64,000 nucleotides of DNA from Bacteroidales bacterium (lineage in GTDB: Bacteria; Bacteroidota; Bacteroidia; Bacteroidales; UBA932), in contig JAGBVR010000015.1 in NCBI GenBank assembly GCA_017630215.1, positions 1 through 64,000 on the forward strand, written 5' to 3'. The translations under genes and the position numbers were made by a program. This document shows, in pieces, positions 1-11,200 of the stretch (positions are counted from its first letter, which is position 1; each line of letters opens with the position of its first letter). A model generated the notes under the pieces. The model saw only the letters and a program-made list of their open reading frames with translations. It searched no databases and was not told where the DNA came from.

Positions 1-113
1 ATTGCGAGGGCACGGACCGTGGCAATCTCCCATCTTAATCCTTAGGGCGATCAAGAAGAATGGTTGCTTCCTTCCTGACTATCAAATCTGTATATGTAAT
101 CTCCAGTCTGAAA

Positions 114-206
114 CCTTGGAACACACGTAGGATCCCTTGGACGCATCTATTGAGGATCTGCGTATTCGAAGGTCGTGGACTGAATACCTTGAGACACACG
201 AATACG
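114..206. repeat. CCTTGGAACAC element, degenerate pair
   Basis: An exact CCTTGGAACAC lies at 114-124. It is followed by an inverted, diverged copy (GTATTCGAAGG, about 162-172) and a diverged direct copy (CCTTGAGACAC from 187). The head-to-head arrangement matches the units near the RAYT gene at 16.8 kb. Confidence 0.6.
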
Positions 207-403
207 TAGTCAATTGAGTGATTCTGCGATCTTTGTCTTCAAAAGTTTCGAGGCAAACAATTCACTAAGATATTCTGTCAGCCCATTGAGCGGAATATCA
301 TCATCTGGCTGCACTCCAGTCGCTAAACGTGTATGGAATCAGCACCAATGAGCGGCGGGAGGACATACTTAGAAGAATACCTACAGAAAAGAGCGTTGGC
401 CAG

Positions 404-491
404 CTACTACCTTGCAACCGGAAGGTACTACTCGCTAAGCAGGTAATAACCAGCTACTACCAACTACTAGCCGCCACTACCTGGTACTACC
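404..491. repeat. CTACTACC short-repeat cluster
   Basis: CTACTACC occurs at 404-411 and 454-461, both inside CCAGCTACTACC. Variants (GGTACTACTC, AACTACTAG, CCACTACC, GGTACTACC) lie between and after them. The spacing is irregular. No protein is encoded and the function is unknown. Confidence 0.5.
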
Positions 492-580
492 TCAGCAATG
501 GCGTCTAATTGGTCAATATATACTTTGTCGGATGCTTACCGTTAAACGACTTTGCCTAAAGTTAACTGACTTTAACGAAA

Positions 581-618
581 TATCCCGACTTTGATCTAAC
601 TTTATCAAAGTCGGGATA
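581..618. repeat. Perfect 15-bp inverted repeat
   Basis: Arms at 581-595 (TATCCCGACTTTGAT) and 604-618 are exact reverse complements around the 8-nt loop CTAACTTT. Related ACTTTG/AAAGTTA half-sites lie just upstream (547-576), so this may be a nested operator or a degraded mobile-element end. No T-tract makes it a clear terminator. Confidence 0.55.
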
Positions 619-721
619 ACTTTATAAAACTTACAAGACGCAGTTCACCGGAGGCTTACCTTTCAACTTTTCTTATGTATTTCAGGAGAGAATCCGAGCA
701 GATTCGTGTGGGGATTTGGCA

Positions 722-749
722 ACCCCAAGCCCGGTCAGGGGCTTGAGGT
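722..749 (-). repeat. Post-stop hairpin, copy 1
   Basis: Arms 722-732 and 739-749 form an 11-bp stem with one mismatch around GGTCAG, about 35 nt after the lipoprotein stop. The same loop and a covarying stem recur at 4210-4237 after the next gene. It may end or stabilise the transcript, but no U-tract follows on the minus strand. Confidence 0.5.
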
Positions 750-783
750 CGATTATTATTATCGGCAAGACCGAAAATCTAAA

Positions 784-3700
784 TTAAAGATTAGCTGCAC
801 CGTAAACGCCGGCAGGATCAAGACCTGCATCATTTAAAGTAATAGTTACCTGAGCTGTAGGATCAGTTGGCATTACACCGTTAGCCTCATACTCTGATGT
901 TCCGATTGCGCACCACAGACCGTCAGTGTTGGCTGGAGTCATTGTGTTTGTGCCATTGAATACAACAGTTGAATTAACCGAAGCTTTACGAACTACTACT
1001 GGAATGAATGCACTGATTTCGCAATCCTTGATAGTAGCGTTATTATTGTAACCTGCATCCATACGGATACCATACTTAGTATCAAGAGCATCGATCTTTA
1101 CATTCTCGATAGTAGCGCCCTGAACAGTTCCAAGAGCTATACCTCTTCCAGACTCAGTAACCTCGCAATTACGGATTGTGATATTCCATCCCGAAGTATT
1201 CTGAACGAGAGAGTGTACCTTAGTGGCAGTACAATTCTCCATTACGAACTTGTTAGCACTTTTAATATCTACAGGAAGAACTGATGAGTCGGCACCTGTA
1301 CCCTCAAATGTACAGTTAGAAACTGTTACATTATTTGGATAGTAGTTAGTCTCAACTGAATGAATAAAGATTTCAGCAGCAGCTGTAGTCTTGAAATTGA
1401 TATTCTTGATAAGCAATGAATTAGGGTTATCTTTATCTCCTCTTGCCTTAATAGAGATAGTACCATTATATGTCTTTTCAGTACCATCAATAACTATATG
1501 TTCACCATTATTCTGCTCATAAGTGAAGTCACCTGCAATATCCTGTGCGAACTGGATAGTCACATCCTTACCAGCATTTGTAAGAGCCTGAAGCTGAGCT
1601 GCAGTGTGAGCTACAGAATATCCCTTGCCATCAACATTAACGATACCAAGACCTACACCTGAAGTCTCAAGGTTGCATACACCCGCTGCACCAACTGCAT
1701 AGTGTTCGGCAACGCCCATATTCTCGACTGTAGGATTGATGATTTCAACGTATGTTGCAACAGCTGTGTTGTTTGTAACATCAACCTCTACAGCAGTCTT
1801 ATTAGCTGTAGAAGACTTGAATGTACAATTGTTATAAGTTGCAGTCAGATTACTATAGGCATTTTCATTGAAAACCTTTGCTGCTCTATCAACACCGATG
1901 AAAGTACAATTGTTATAAACAGTCTTTCCATTATAAACCCACGCTGCATATTTGCCGGTAGTTGTATTTGTGAACTGACAGTTATTGAAAACAAAATTAC
2001 CATCACTTGTTGTAATACCCTCAAACTTACAATTTTCAAAGGTCAAGGTACCATTGTCAGCATCAAAACCAGAATCATAATGATTATTTGACGATGAGAG
2101 CTTAAAGGTCAAATTCTTAAATGTAATATTTCCACTAGTAGTTGTTGCATCTTTCTGGGCTTCCGCATCTACTACTGCATCGTCTGTAGTACCGACAATA
2201 GTAATATTCTTGCCAGCTGCATTAAATGAACCTACGGCAATCTCACCAGAAACAGGAATCACACCACCATCAGCTACGTCAGAAAGAGCAGCAGCAAATG
2301 CCTCATTAGAGTCTATTGATTCTTCTGTATTAGCAACAGCAACATTTGTTACTGTATTCTCTCCAGGAGTTCCGTATCCAAGAACGGCTCCCGCAGTCAT
2401 ACCCTTTACTTCACAATAGTCATAGTTTCTGTCAAGAATAACGCTACCGTCAATCACAGTATTGCCAGAGATATTGTTATTTGAGTCTGTTGCATAACCT
2501 GCGACTCCGCCTGCATCACGATAACCCTTTACTGTAAAATTCTTAACAGTGTTACCTGTAAGGACAACTTTACCATTTGCATAACCGATAAGACCTCCAA
2601 CCTTGTCACCATTGTCATATTTACCAGTAGCGAGAAGATCTGGTGTAGCGGTTATGATAGCATTATCGATAGTACAACCTGTAATTGTACCTCTGAAATA
2701 TCCAGCTATACCAGCCACACGTCGGTTACCTTCAACGGCCACATTCTTGACTGTAACATTTTCTATTGTCAATCCAAACTGTGCAGAACCTACTACAACA
2801 CCAATACCATTAGAGGTATTTCCTGCATCGTCAAGAGATTTGACAGTCGCATTATTGATTGTGAGATCCTTAATAACACCATCACGAGCAGAGCCAAAAA
2901 GACCAGCTGACTGATATTTTCTTTCTGCAGTAAGGTCTACATAAAGATTGCTGATAGTCTTACCATTACCATCGAATGTACCCTGGAAACCTGCAGCATC
3001 TCCTGTAAGTCCGATAGGAGTCCAAGGGAAGTTTCCGAGGTCTATGTTCTCTGTAAGAACAAAAGTCTCACCAGCAAAATTTTTAGCTGGCTCAGTAGCT
3101 CTTGTTTCAATAGTTCCGTTAACAGCTGCTGCCAGCCATGCAAGCTCAGAAGGCTTAGTGACCTCATATACACCTGCATCATTCTTTGCTGGTGCTGAAA
3201 TAAACTTACCATCCCAGATCTCCATCTCATCAGCTACACCAGCCCACTTGTCCTCGAGGGTGATAGTGTAGTCTGAAGTAGAAGTAATAAGGTTACCAAC
3301 GATGTTTGTACGGTAGTTAGGCTTTACAGGGACATTCTTGATCTCATTGTCAATGTTACCCTCAGTAGTATTGATCACGTATGATACGGTTACCTGAGTA
3401 CCCAATGCCTCTGCGAAACCTACATAGTTCATAGCTACATAAGTATAGTTCTTACCGTTCACTTCAAGAGTCTCGGTAGGAACAGTATTCTCAGCGAATT
3501 CATAAGTTGAATTCATCTGTGCACTTGCAGCCAGATTTGCGACATCGAATGTATTAGAAAGACCGGCAACAGTCACAGATGAGCCCTCGAGTACAACGTC
3601 ATCAATAAATGCTCCATTGCCTTCAAGACTTTCTGGAGTTGTAGCGATGTTGATCTGAGAGATAGGACGTGTAAGAGTAACAGTTCTGCCTGCGAGATTC

Positions 3701-4158
3701 TTGCCTTCAACGATGAAGTCTCTACCTGCAAATGCAGCATAGTCTACCTTGTTCGCATAAAGATCAGTCTTTACAGTCACATTTGTGAGGTCATCCACAT
3801 CATAAGCCTCATTCTCTTCACCCACCTGAGCCCAGAAAAGAACTGTATAGTTCTGATCGTTAACGAGTTCGAGGTTAATAGTGGCTGTACCGGCAGTCAT
3901 AGGAGCTGTCTTATGATACAGAAGGTTATCTGTACCTGTGAACTCCACAGTATTAGCTTCAGCGGTACGATAAACCTCATAGTGAACAATATTCACATTG
4001 CTCACATCATCACCAAGAGCCTTGGTTGCAAGAGCATCCGGAACCTGCACTGTGTAGGTCACGGTGTTGCCGCCTACAGGCTCGAGATTCTCCTGCTGAC
4101 AAGAAGCAGCGAAGAAAAGTCCTGCAAGAGCAGAAGCAAAAAGTAAAATCTTTTTCAT
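784..4158 (-). CDS. Fimbrillin-like lipoprotein with GLUG/beta-helix extension
   Basis: This 1124-residue predicted surface lipoprotein is the last gene of the six-gene operon. The signal peptide ends in the lipobox AASC with Cys20. Residues about 30-310 form a domain shared with the four preceding lipoproteins, including VPVKPNYRTNI and TRPISQINI. It resembles fimbrillin-type (DUF6562-like) N-terminal domains. Residues about 320-620 carry GLUG-type repeats (AGLFG, GVVVG, AGIAGY, VGGLIGY, AGGVAGY). The remainder has right-handed beta-helix repeats of the NCTFEG kind. A TKALGD motif sits at residues 45-50, where fimbrillins are often cleaved after a basic residue. A role in adhesion or polymer assembly is inferred from architecture and operon context only. 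Confidence 0.8.
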   Translation of the reverse strand: MKKILLFASALAGLFFAASCQQENLEPVGGNTVTYTVQVPDALATKALGDDVSNVNIVHYEVYRTAEANTVEFTGTDNLLYHKTAPMTAGTATINLELVNDQNYTVLFWAQVGEENEAYDVDDLTNVTVKTDLYANKVDYAAFAGRDFIVEGKNLAGRTVTLTRPISQINIATTPESLEGNGAFIDDVVLEGSSVTVAGLSNTFDVANLAASAQMNSTYEFAENTVPTETLEVNGKNYTYVAMNYVGFAEALGTQVTVSYVINTTEGNIDNEIKNVPVKPNYRTNIVGNLITSTSDYTITLEDKWAGVADEMEIWDGKFISAPAKNDAGVYEVTKPSELAWLAAAVNGTIETRATEPAKNFAGETFVLTENIDLGNFPWTPIGLTGDAAGFQGTFDGNGKTISNLYVDLTAERKYQSAGLFGSARDGVIKDLTINNATVKSLDDAGNTSNGIGVVVGSAQFGLTIENVTVKNVAVEGNRRVAGIAGYFRGTITGCTIDNAIITATPDLLATGKYDNGDKVGGLIGYANGKVVLTGNTVKNFTVKGYRDAGGVAGYATDSNNNISGNTVIDGSVILDRNYDYCEVKGMTAGAVLGYGTPGENTVTNVAVANTEESIDSNEAFAAALSDVADGGVIPVSGEIAVGSFNAAGKNITIVGTTDDAVVDAEAQKDATTTSGNITFKNLTFKLSSSNNHYDSGFDADNGTLTFENCKFEGITTSDGNFVFNNCQFTNTTTGKYAAWVYNGKTVYNNCTFIGVDRAAKVFNENAYSNLTATYNNCTFKSSTANKTAVEVDVTNNTAVATYVEIINPTVENMGVAEHYAVGAAGVCNLETSGVGLGIVNVDGKGYSVAHTAAQLQALTNAGKDVTIQFAQDIAGDFTYEQNNGEHIVIDGTEKTYNGTISIKARGDKDNPNSLLIKNINFKTTAAAEIFIHSVETNYYPNNVTVSNCTFEGTGADSSVLPVDIKSANKFVMENCTATKVHSLVQNTSGWNITIRNCEVTESGRGIALGTVQGATIENVKIDALDTKYGIRMDAGYNNNATIKDCEISAFIPVVVRKASVNSTVVFNGTNTMTPANTDGLWCAIGTSEYEANGVMPTDPTAQVTITLNDAGLDPAGVYGAANL

Positions 4159-4209
4159 CTTCTTTTGTTTTTAGTTAATAATTATTGTAAGGGATTATTC
4201 TATGTTGCA

Positions 4210-4237
4210 ACCCTCAGCCCGGTCAGGGGCTGGGGGT
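4210..4237 (-). repeat. Post-stop hairpin, copy 2
   Basis: Arms 4210-4220 and 4227-4237 pair around GGTCAG, the same loop as at 733-738. Relative to copy 1 an A-T pair is replaced by C-G, so the pairing is kept while the sequence changes. It lies 7 nt past the stop of the 984-residue lipoprotein gene and upstream of the next gene. Confidence 0.5.
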
Positions 4238-4243
4238 CGGGAA

Positions 4244-7198
4244 TTATTCTGATACAATATTGAATTCACTCCAATACTGAGCAGCCTTGTAAGCATCTAC
4301 CGATGCTGCTGGTACGACAACCTTAGCAATTTCAGTTTCGTAGAAAACATACTTATCTGCTATTGTTGGAGGTGTGGCCGACTTGCAAACAACTTCCTTA
4401 ATTTCATAGCATTGATAAAATGCTGATGATGCAATAGTCTGTACAGAAGCACCAATTGTTACATTTGTCACAGCATTACAAGACTGAAATGCATATTCTC
4501 CGATTGAAATGACATTATCAGGGATATTGATATTTGTCAAGCTATAGCACTGCGAAAATGCATTTGCACCAATTATAGTTACGCTTTTAGGAAGAGATAT
4601 GCTTGTCATCCAATTAGACGGAGTTGTATTTGCCTCACGTTTGAAAGCGTTGTTTCCAATTACAGTAAGTGGTGCATCAAGAGTAATTACACCTTTACCT
4701 GTACTGCGATCCCATTCATTTGATACAATGTTGACCCCAAGCGCTTCTGGAGTAGTAGGCTCAAGCTTCATTTCGTCTGATGTATACCAAATCTCATTAT
4801 TTTGCTGTACCCTGACAACATTCTCACCGACAAGTTCATAACCGCTACGAACATACTTAAGAGCAAAATTCTTTGCAGCGGCGTCGGTGTAAGTTCCACC
4901 AGTAATGACAACTGAGCCACCTTCATAAACATTATAACCGGATCCAACTATATCATTGAATGTGCCTCCAGCGATAGTCATTGAACCTTTCTGAACTCGG
5001 AAACCACCATTGAATGTACCTCCATTGACAATAATCTTTCCATCATTTGCAATGTCAGTCAGACAAGAAGTCCAAGTATTGCCATTACCTTCAACTCGTC
5101 CGTCCTTGATGCTGAATGTACCGGCATTTATAGTTACAACAGATGAGCCTTCGGACATCAAAGTTGCATTACCGGAGTTTTGGTTATTGAGACTTCCACC
5201 ATTGATAGTGACAGCTGAGTTCCAAGCATATACAACGTGACAGCCATTTCTATTTCCTTCAATCTCTCCACCGTTTATAGTAAGAGTTGCACTTGAGTTG
5301 TATATACCGTTGTTAGCAGTTACACCTTCAGATACTGTCATTGAAGAACCTTCCCTATTGTTAAGCGAGTAGCCACCTATTGAGGTAAAGTTTCCACCCT
5401 TGATGTCAGCTATACCATAGTTGAATACAGCAGCCCCACCATTATCACCCATAGAATTGAATGAGCCGCTCTCGATAGTGAGTTTCGCATTTGGATACAA
5501 TGTTTCCTTCGCATCATAACCATTATAGATACCGCGTGCCTTAACTGCACCGATACCGAAACTATCCTTGATAGTAAGGTCACCGAAATTAGAGATTGCA
5601 TATGTCGTACTTACCTTAGATTCGTCTGCAAAGGTAAGTTCCCATCCTCTGAGGTCAAGCGTAGCCTTCCTACCTTTAGGGAATGTAAGAGTAGTATCAA
5701 GAGCAATGTTTGCGCCGAGACCGATGACAGATTCTGCTTCAGCATTTTTGAATGCTTCAGCGAGCTGGGCAGCCGAGTATATCAGGCCGTCTGGATCTTC
5801 CTGATCTTCTCCGATCACTACTGGAGCATTACCGTCGACTAATTTTACAGGATTGTTATTTTCATCTGCTGCAGAGCAGCCTGCGAGAACGACCTTGCCC
5901 AAATTCTCCGCAACAAAGGCTGCACCAATTTCATTGAAATCATTAACTGTGATTCCAGAGAAAAATACGACAGCACCATTAGAAACAGTCTTGATAAGCG
6001 GTTTCTTGAGACCTGTGATAATAACTCCTCTTTCAGCTGACCTGGTCACGACTGGAACCATATCATATAATCTCAAAGTACCAGACGGTATATTAAGATC
6101 CTCGATTTCCTGCTGGGCCATATCATAGGGACCTGGATAGATGTAGAAAGTTGCAGGATTTGCTGCACCATCTTTTATAAAAAGCTTATTGACAGCATAC
6201 GCAAGACCGGCAGCGGATGAAATCTCATAGTCACCATTGATATTCTTTACGAGACCTTCAGCAATAATTTCCATCTCACCCTCTTCATCAGCCCAATCCG
6301 GGTTAAGAACAACATCATAATCAGATGAAGCAGTGATGAGATTACCAATGATGTTGGTTCGGTAGTTTGGCTTGACAGGTACATTCTTAACCTCGTGAGA
6401 GATATTACCGTCCGAAGTCACGATAGTGAATGAAAGATCCACATTGGTACCGTTCGCAGGGATGAAACCAAGATAGTTCATACCGGCGTAGGTGTAGTTC
6501 TTACTATTTACAGGGAGAGAGCCATCAGGTGCATCCGCTTCTGTGTATGTAAACGCATTAATTGAAGGCTGTCCGACAGGGGTCTGCTCAGCGACATTGA
6601 ATGCGCTATAAAGTCCCTTTACAGAAAGTGAGGACTTTGTAATCTCAATGTCTTCCTTGAACTCCTTAAGGCTTTCCGGAGTGGTAGCAATATTGAGCTG
6701 CGCGACAGGACGGGTCAAATTAACAGACCTTCCTGCGAGAGACTCACCCTTTTTAATGAAATCAACACCTGAGAATACAACTGCATCGTTATTATTAGCA
6801 GGAGAACCCACAAACTGTACCTCAGTAAGCTTTTCGACATTATACACTCCATTATCTTTTACCTGTGCCCAGAAAAGAACAGTTGAACTCTGATCCTTGA
6901 CAACCTGGATATCAATTGATGCAGTACCATTTGATATAGTTGCATCATCACTATGATATAGAAGACGGTCAGCCTCAGTAAACTGGATATCTCCGTCTAC
7001 ATCAGTACGCCACACCTCATAAACGAGCTGCATCTGGTTAGGAGCCTCATCACCGATAATCTTTGTCTTCATATCCTCCGGCAGCTGTATAGTATAGCGC
7101 ACTGTCGAATCCGAAGGTATGTCGTCAAGCTTCTCGTTCTGGCAAGAGGCAAAAACTGCTGCTGAAATAATAGTAGTAATATATAAAAATTTCTTCAT
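4244..7198 (-). CDS. Fimbrillin-like lipoprotein with beta-helix and BspA-type LRR tail
   Basis: This is a 984-residue lipoprotein with lipobox FASC (Cys19). The N-terminal domain (about 30-310) is a paralogue of its neighbours and shares TRPVAQLNIATTPESL and VPVKPNYRTNIIGNLI. Residues about 520-800 hold repeated INGGTF-like beta-helix turns. The last 140 residues are BspA-type leucine-rich repeats (VTIIGANAFSQC, VISIGEYAFQSC, VQTIASSAFYQC), a family linked to surface binding in Bacteroidales. TKIIGD follows the lipobox with Lys at residue 46. The gene sits 85 bp upstream of the 1124-residue paralogue. The role is inferred to be cell-surface adhesion or a fimbrial accessory subunit; the ligand is unknown. 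Confidence 0.8.
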   Translation of the reverse strand: MKKFLYITTIISAAVFASCQNEKLDDIPSDSTVRYTIQLPEDMKTKIIGDEAPNQMQLVYEVWRTDVDGDIQFTEADRLLYHSDDATISNGTASIDIQVVKDQSSTVLFWAQVKDNGVYNVEKLTEVQFVGSPANNNDAVVFSGVDFIKKGESLAGRSVNLTRPVAQLNIATTPESLKEFKEDIEITKSSLSVKGLYSAFNVAEQTPVGQPSINAFTYTEADAPDGSLPVNSKNYTYAGMNYLGFIPANGTNVDLSFTIVTSDGNISHEVKNVPVKPNYRTNIIGNLITASSDYDVVLNPDWADEEGEMEIIAEGLVKNINGDYEISSAAGLAYAVNKLFIKDGAANPATFYIYPGPYDMAQQEIEDLNIPSGTLRLYDMVPVVTRSAERGVIITGLKKPLIKTVSNGAVVFFSGITVNDFNEIGAAFVAENLGKVVLAGCSAADENNNPVKLVDGNAPVVIGEDQEDPDGLIYSAAQLAEAFKNAEAESVIGLGANIALDTTLTFPKGRKATLDLRGWELTFADESKVSTTYAISNFGDLTIKDSFGIGAVKARGIYNGYDAKETLYPNAKLTIESGSFNSMGDNGGAAVFNYGIADIKGGNFTSIGGYSLNNREGSSMTVSEGVTANNGIYNSSATLTINGGEIEGNRNGCHVVYAWNSAVTINGGSLNNQNSGNATLMSEGSSVVTINAGTFSIKDGRVEGNGNTWTSCLTDIANDGKIIVNGGTFNGGFRVQKGSMTIAGGTFNDIVGSGYNVYEGGSVVITGGTYTDAAAKNFALKYVRSGYELVGENVVRVQQNNEIWYTSDEMKLEPTTPEALGVNIVSNEWDRSTGKGVITLDAPLTVIGNNAFKREANTTPSNWMTSISLPKSVTIIGANAFSQCYSLTNINIPDNVISIGEYAFQSCNAVTNVTIGASVQTIASSAFYQCYEIKEVVCKSATPPTIADKYVFYETEIAKVVVPAASVDAYKAAQYWSEFNIVSE

Positions 7199-7216
7199 AG
7201 AAAATATATTTATTCA

Positions 7217-8149
7217 TTAATCAATAGGATGTTCCTGACTCGACGAAGCAGTATCGAGAGTAATCTGATAATCAAGTGTACCTGTCATCATTCGGCCTTT
7301 GATATTGGTCTTCATATTGGATTTTACAGGGACATTATCTACAACAATTGTACGATTGGATGCTCCAGTTTCTGATGTGTAAAGATCAAGAGTGACCTTG
7401 ATGACATCACTTGCAAAGCAGAAGAAGGATGCAATATGTTCGTTTCCAGGTATCTGGGACCTTTCATAAGTTACGGGCTGCTCTACTGTTTCTACAGATG
7501 GTGTTCCGGTCAGAAGATCAAAGGACTGTGAGAGTCCCTCCACTTTAACAGAGCTATGTGTCGGCGTCATTGAAAGATCAGAAGCAGCATTCCAATCTTC
7601 AGTTGAAGTCAAGAAATTCACCTGAGCAGTCAGACGTTTCAAAGTGACAGGATCAACGGCTTTACCATCATAGTTATCTATTTCATCCACAGTGTAGAAT
7701 GCATCATAGATACCCGAGTTAGCAACGGCAGCATCCGGCATTTCTATCAAATGCCTCTCTGCATCAGGAGTATAAATCGGCTGCAAGACAGTGGATTCAC
7801 CATCAGTGACCTGATCATAATGCTGAGCCACGAACACAATCCTATACGATTGCTCACGCATCATTGTCACAGGACAAACGGCTTCACCTTCGATCAAAGC
7901 CACCTGGGCATATTCCTTTGCCAAAGTATATTTCTCAACACCCTGCTCATCCACACTCTTCTTATAAAGTGCGTACCAGACATAATTGGCGTCTGCGCCA
8001 TCATTCAGTGCCTTTGTAGCGTCTGCGACAGAGATAGAATAATTGACTGTAAGCTCTTCGCCAGCAGGCCTCTGAATGTCATCTATCTTGTGGCAGGATA
8101 CTACGAGCAGCAGAGATATAAGTGAGAAATATGTATAAATTCTTTTCAT
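7217..8149 (-). CDS. Short fimbrillin-like lipoprotein
   Basis: This 310-residue lipoprotein has only the shared N-terminal domain and no C-terminal extension. The ATG at 8149 is chosen because it opens directly into a lipoprotein signal peptide with lipobox VVSC (Cys19); the upstream in-frame extension lacks that logic. The signatures KRLTAQVNF and VPVKSNMKTNIKGRM align with the paralogues, and ATKALND places a Lys at residue 46. Its size matches a simple fimbrillin subunit, so it could be a structural or capping subunit while the longer paralogues carry binding modules; that split is inference. It lies 18 bp before the 984-residue gene and is probably cotranscribed. Confidence 0.75.
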   Translation of the reverse strand: MKRIYTYFSLISLLLVVSCHKIDDIQRPAGEELTVNYSISVADATKALNDGADANYVWYALYKKSVDEQGVEKYTLAKEYAQVALIEGEAVCPVTMMREQSYRIVFVAQHYDQVTDGESTVLQPIYTPDAERHLIEMPDAAVANSGIYDAFYTVDEIDNYDGKAVDPVTLKRLTAQVNFLTSTEDWNAASDLSMTPTHSSVKVEGLSQSFDLLTGTPSVETVEQPVTYERSQIPGNEHIASFFCFASDVIKVTLDLYTSETGASNRTIVVDNVPVKSNMKTNIKGRMMTGTLDYQITLDTASSSQEHPID

Positions 8150-8249
8150 AAATATAACAAAATCGTATATAGAGGATCTATTTAATAAAATATAGTATTC
8201 CATCAGATAGAATAAAGTCTCCGGGGTTAACCTATTTTGTCAAAAAAAA

Positions 8250-11200
8250 TTAAGGAAATTCAGGATAAAAACTATCTACATTATATGACCAGCTAGGCCT
8301 GAAAAATGACCCGCTATTTTTCTGTTGATATTCAGGATTAGTGAAACTACCTCCTACCCAGCTCATATTATTTCCTTGTTTGACATTTTCTACAACCGTT
8401 ATTGGAGCTCCATTAAGAGGATTAAAAGTCAAAGTACCGGCACAGTCATTTACATGCTTTAAGTCTACGCCAAATAATTTAACATCAACACCTACGTAGT
8501 AAGCACACCCCAAAACTTCGCAATATTTACCATTTTCATAATTATGGTTATATGCATTTGCAAAACTTGCATCTAAATCATAATAGGTATTTCCACTCAC
8601 GAAATAATCAGAAATTGTAATATTATAATTCGTTCCTTCTTCTTTTCGTTCTGAAACAACATCCCCGATAAATTGGTTCACGTGTCTTCCTGCTATATCA
8701 GTATTACCCTTTGCGAAAATCTTGATCCCTGAACGGTAAGGATCGTCTGATTTGAAATCTTCTTTATCCCAAACATTAGCTACAACTGTCTTATTAGGTT
8801 GCCCCACACAATTAATTTTAGTATTTGTAACTTTACATTTGTCTATAATTGCATTCGGGGATTTAATAAAGCCTATTAATCCACCACATTCTCCATTAGT
8901 ATACCACCATTGTAAACAATTTACAATGGCTATGTTTGGAATTTTTCCAATACCAAACAAGGCAGTTATTCCCGCAATAGATTGTAAAGAAGATAGGTTC
9001 ATCTCGTAATTTGTTGGCAATGAATAATAGTTTGGTATATTTGGTTCATAGTTTTCAATAATATAATTATCTACTGAACAATTTTCCATAGTACAACTAC
9101 TTGAACCCACATAACCAATCAATCCACCCATCTTACATACAGCATAAACTTTACCATCTTTTACATGGACGTTTGAAACATTATAATTTCCTCCCGAATG
9201 TGAAACTAATGTTCCAGCATATGCATTACCTGCTCCACCATCATTAGTTACTCCATATGCAGGAAAAGGGATGTCTGGATTATGCACGTTCTTGATGTCT
9301 GCCCCAATGAAAGTTATATCCTTATGTATGGTAGTGCCACTAGTAGATTGAATAAAAGCTGCTCCAACACCATCATGCACCATATCGACTTTTAAATTAT
9401 AAAGAATATGATTCTCACCATCCAAAGTTACTATGGACTTTATTGGATCAAATTTATAAGCGCCCAAATCCACGTCTGTTTTGAAGGAGACAGCAGAATG
9501 ACTGGACCTCTGCAACTTCGCCACATCAAAAGCAGAATACATAAGCTTAACATTTGACTCAACAAGTGGCTCCACAGTGGTCTCTCCATCCCACTTCGGG
9601 CAGAAGCGGTTGGCCTCAACTGTTGGATCACCGAAATAAATCTTACCTCTATAATATTCTTCATCACCAAGCCAGCCATTGTATGCTGTATAATCTTTTT
9701 CTGCAAGCCAAGCACCTTCGTTGCTCTCTACGTATCTTGAATTGTAGTCGGCTACATTTGCATTTTCTGATGTACAATTTGTGAAGACAAGCCTCTCACC
9801 GTTGTCATATCCGCTGAAAAGGCCTACGAACTTTCCTTCTGAAAGTGTTCCTGTAGCAGTTGTGTGGCTGATCTTACAGTTATCGATTGTCACAGAAAGA
9901 GTCTCAGCACGGTCTTCCTTTGAAGAACGAACTACATAACCGATCATACCACCGGCTGCACCGGAAGATGTTTCTGCTGAAGAGTTCTGTATAGTTACAT
10001 TGGTAAATGTATTTTCACCGGAAAGTGAATTGACCAATACACCCACGTGTGTGTCACCAGATATGTTCACATTGTCAAGAATGATATTCTGGATATGAAG
10101 GTCAGAAGCTATGCCAAAGAAAGCTTTCAAGCCATTGATATTCTTCAACATATAGCTGCCCCCCCCTACTGGCGAACCTGTGACATTATGGTCATTATAT
10201 ATTCCTGCATCAATTGTCAGGTTCCTATATCCGGACTCAGCAAGACCAATCTGTGATGCTGTTGTCGGTGGCATTCCACTCATATCCAGATTAGCACAGA
10301 TATGATATTTTTTACCTTCAGTACCACCATAGATAAGAAGTGCAGCAAGCTCCTCAGGCTTTGTTATATGAATCCATCCGTCTGTTTCAGTTGAAGGTAC
10401 ATCTTCTGAGCTATCTGCAAGAGAATCGTTCCAGCTCGGCGCGATCTCTTTGAAAATTAGATTTGTACGTTTATTAGAACCAACAGTTAACTCTACTGTT
10501 GCTTCCTTCATAGGATTATTAGAATCCTGACCATATATTGCCACATCGACAGTCACCTTATCAGTCAATGAGGGAACCAAAATATATGTTGTACCTATAT
10601 AGCGATAGTCTGTATTATCAAAGGTGATATTACTTTCATCATCATCAAGATCGAAATCTGTAAAAGTGAATGAAGGAGAGGTAATAGTCTCAGAATTTTC
10701 AACTGCATTTACGCCTGAATCAGATAATGTAAAAACTGAAGGTATACCGTTTACTTTAAACACAGCTTTTGAAACCTGTGCATCATCAAAGTCTTCAGCA
10801 AGAGCTCCAAGATTTACCTGTGCAAACGGGCGAGTCAATTTAACTGTATTTTCTTTCTTGTCACTTGCAGAAAGATTTACTGTTTGAACTGAATAAAATG
10901 CATCGAGAGACTCGAGAGTATTGTAAGCGAGGTCATTTTGATGATAGTTGATTTTAATTGGCTTATTGAGCTGGATCTCATCATTTATAAAAGTATAATT
11001 ATAAGCCGTAAAAGGAGCGTCCGAATCGTATGCCCAGAAATACACCTTATAGGTCTTTCCGTAATAAAATGCTATCTGGACTTTGTTCCAATCATCTCTA
11101 CTATACTCTTTTGAAAATACAGGAGTTTCTCCATTTTCTTCATAAACCTGCACGAGGAGGTTATCCACCTTCGAACCGTCACCGATTGCCTTGGTGACAG

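Larger units (their letters stand above)
1..783. other. Gene-free, repeat-bearing flank
   Basis: No convincing reading frame is present. The stretch holds degenerate copies of the CCTTGGAACAC element (114-206), a cluster of CTACTACC-like short repeats (404-491), a perfect 15-bp hairpin (581-618) and a hairpin just after the stop of the first lipoprotein gene (722-749). The composition resembles the other repeat-rich gaps of the window. Confidence 0.7.
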
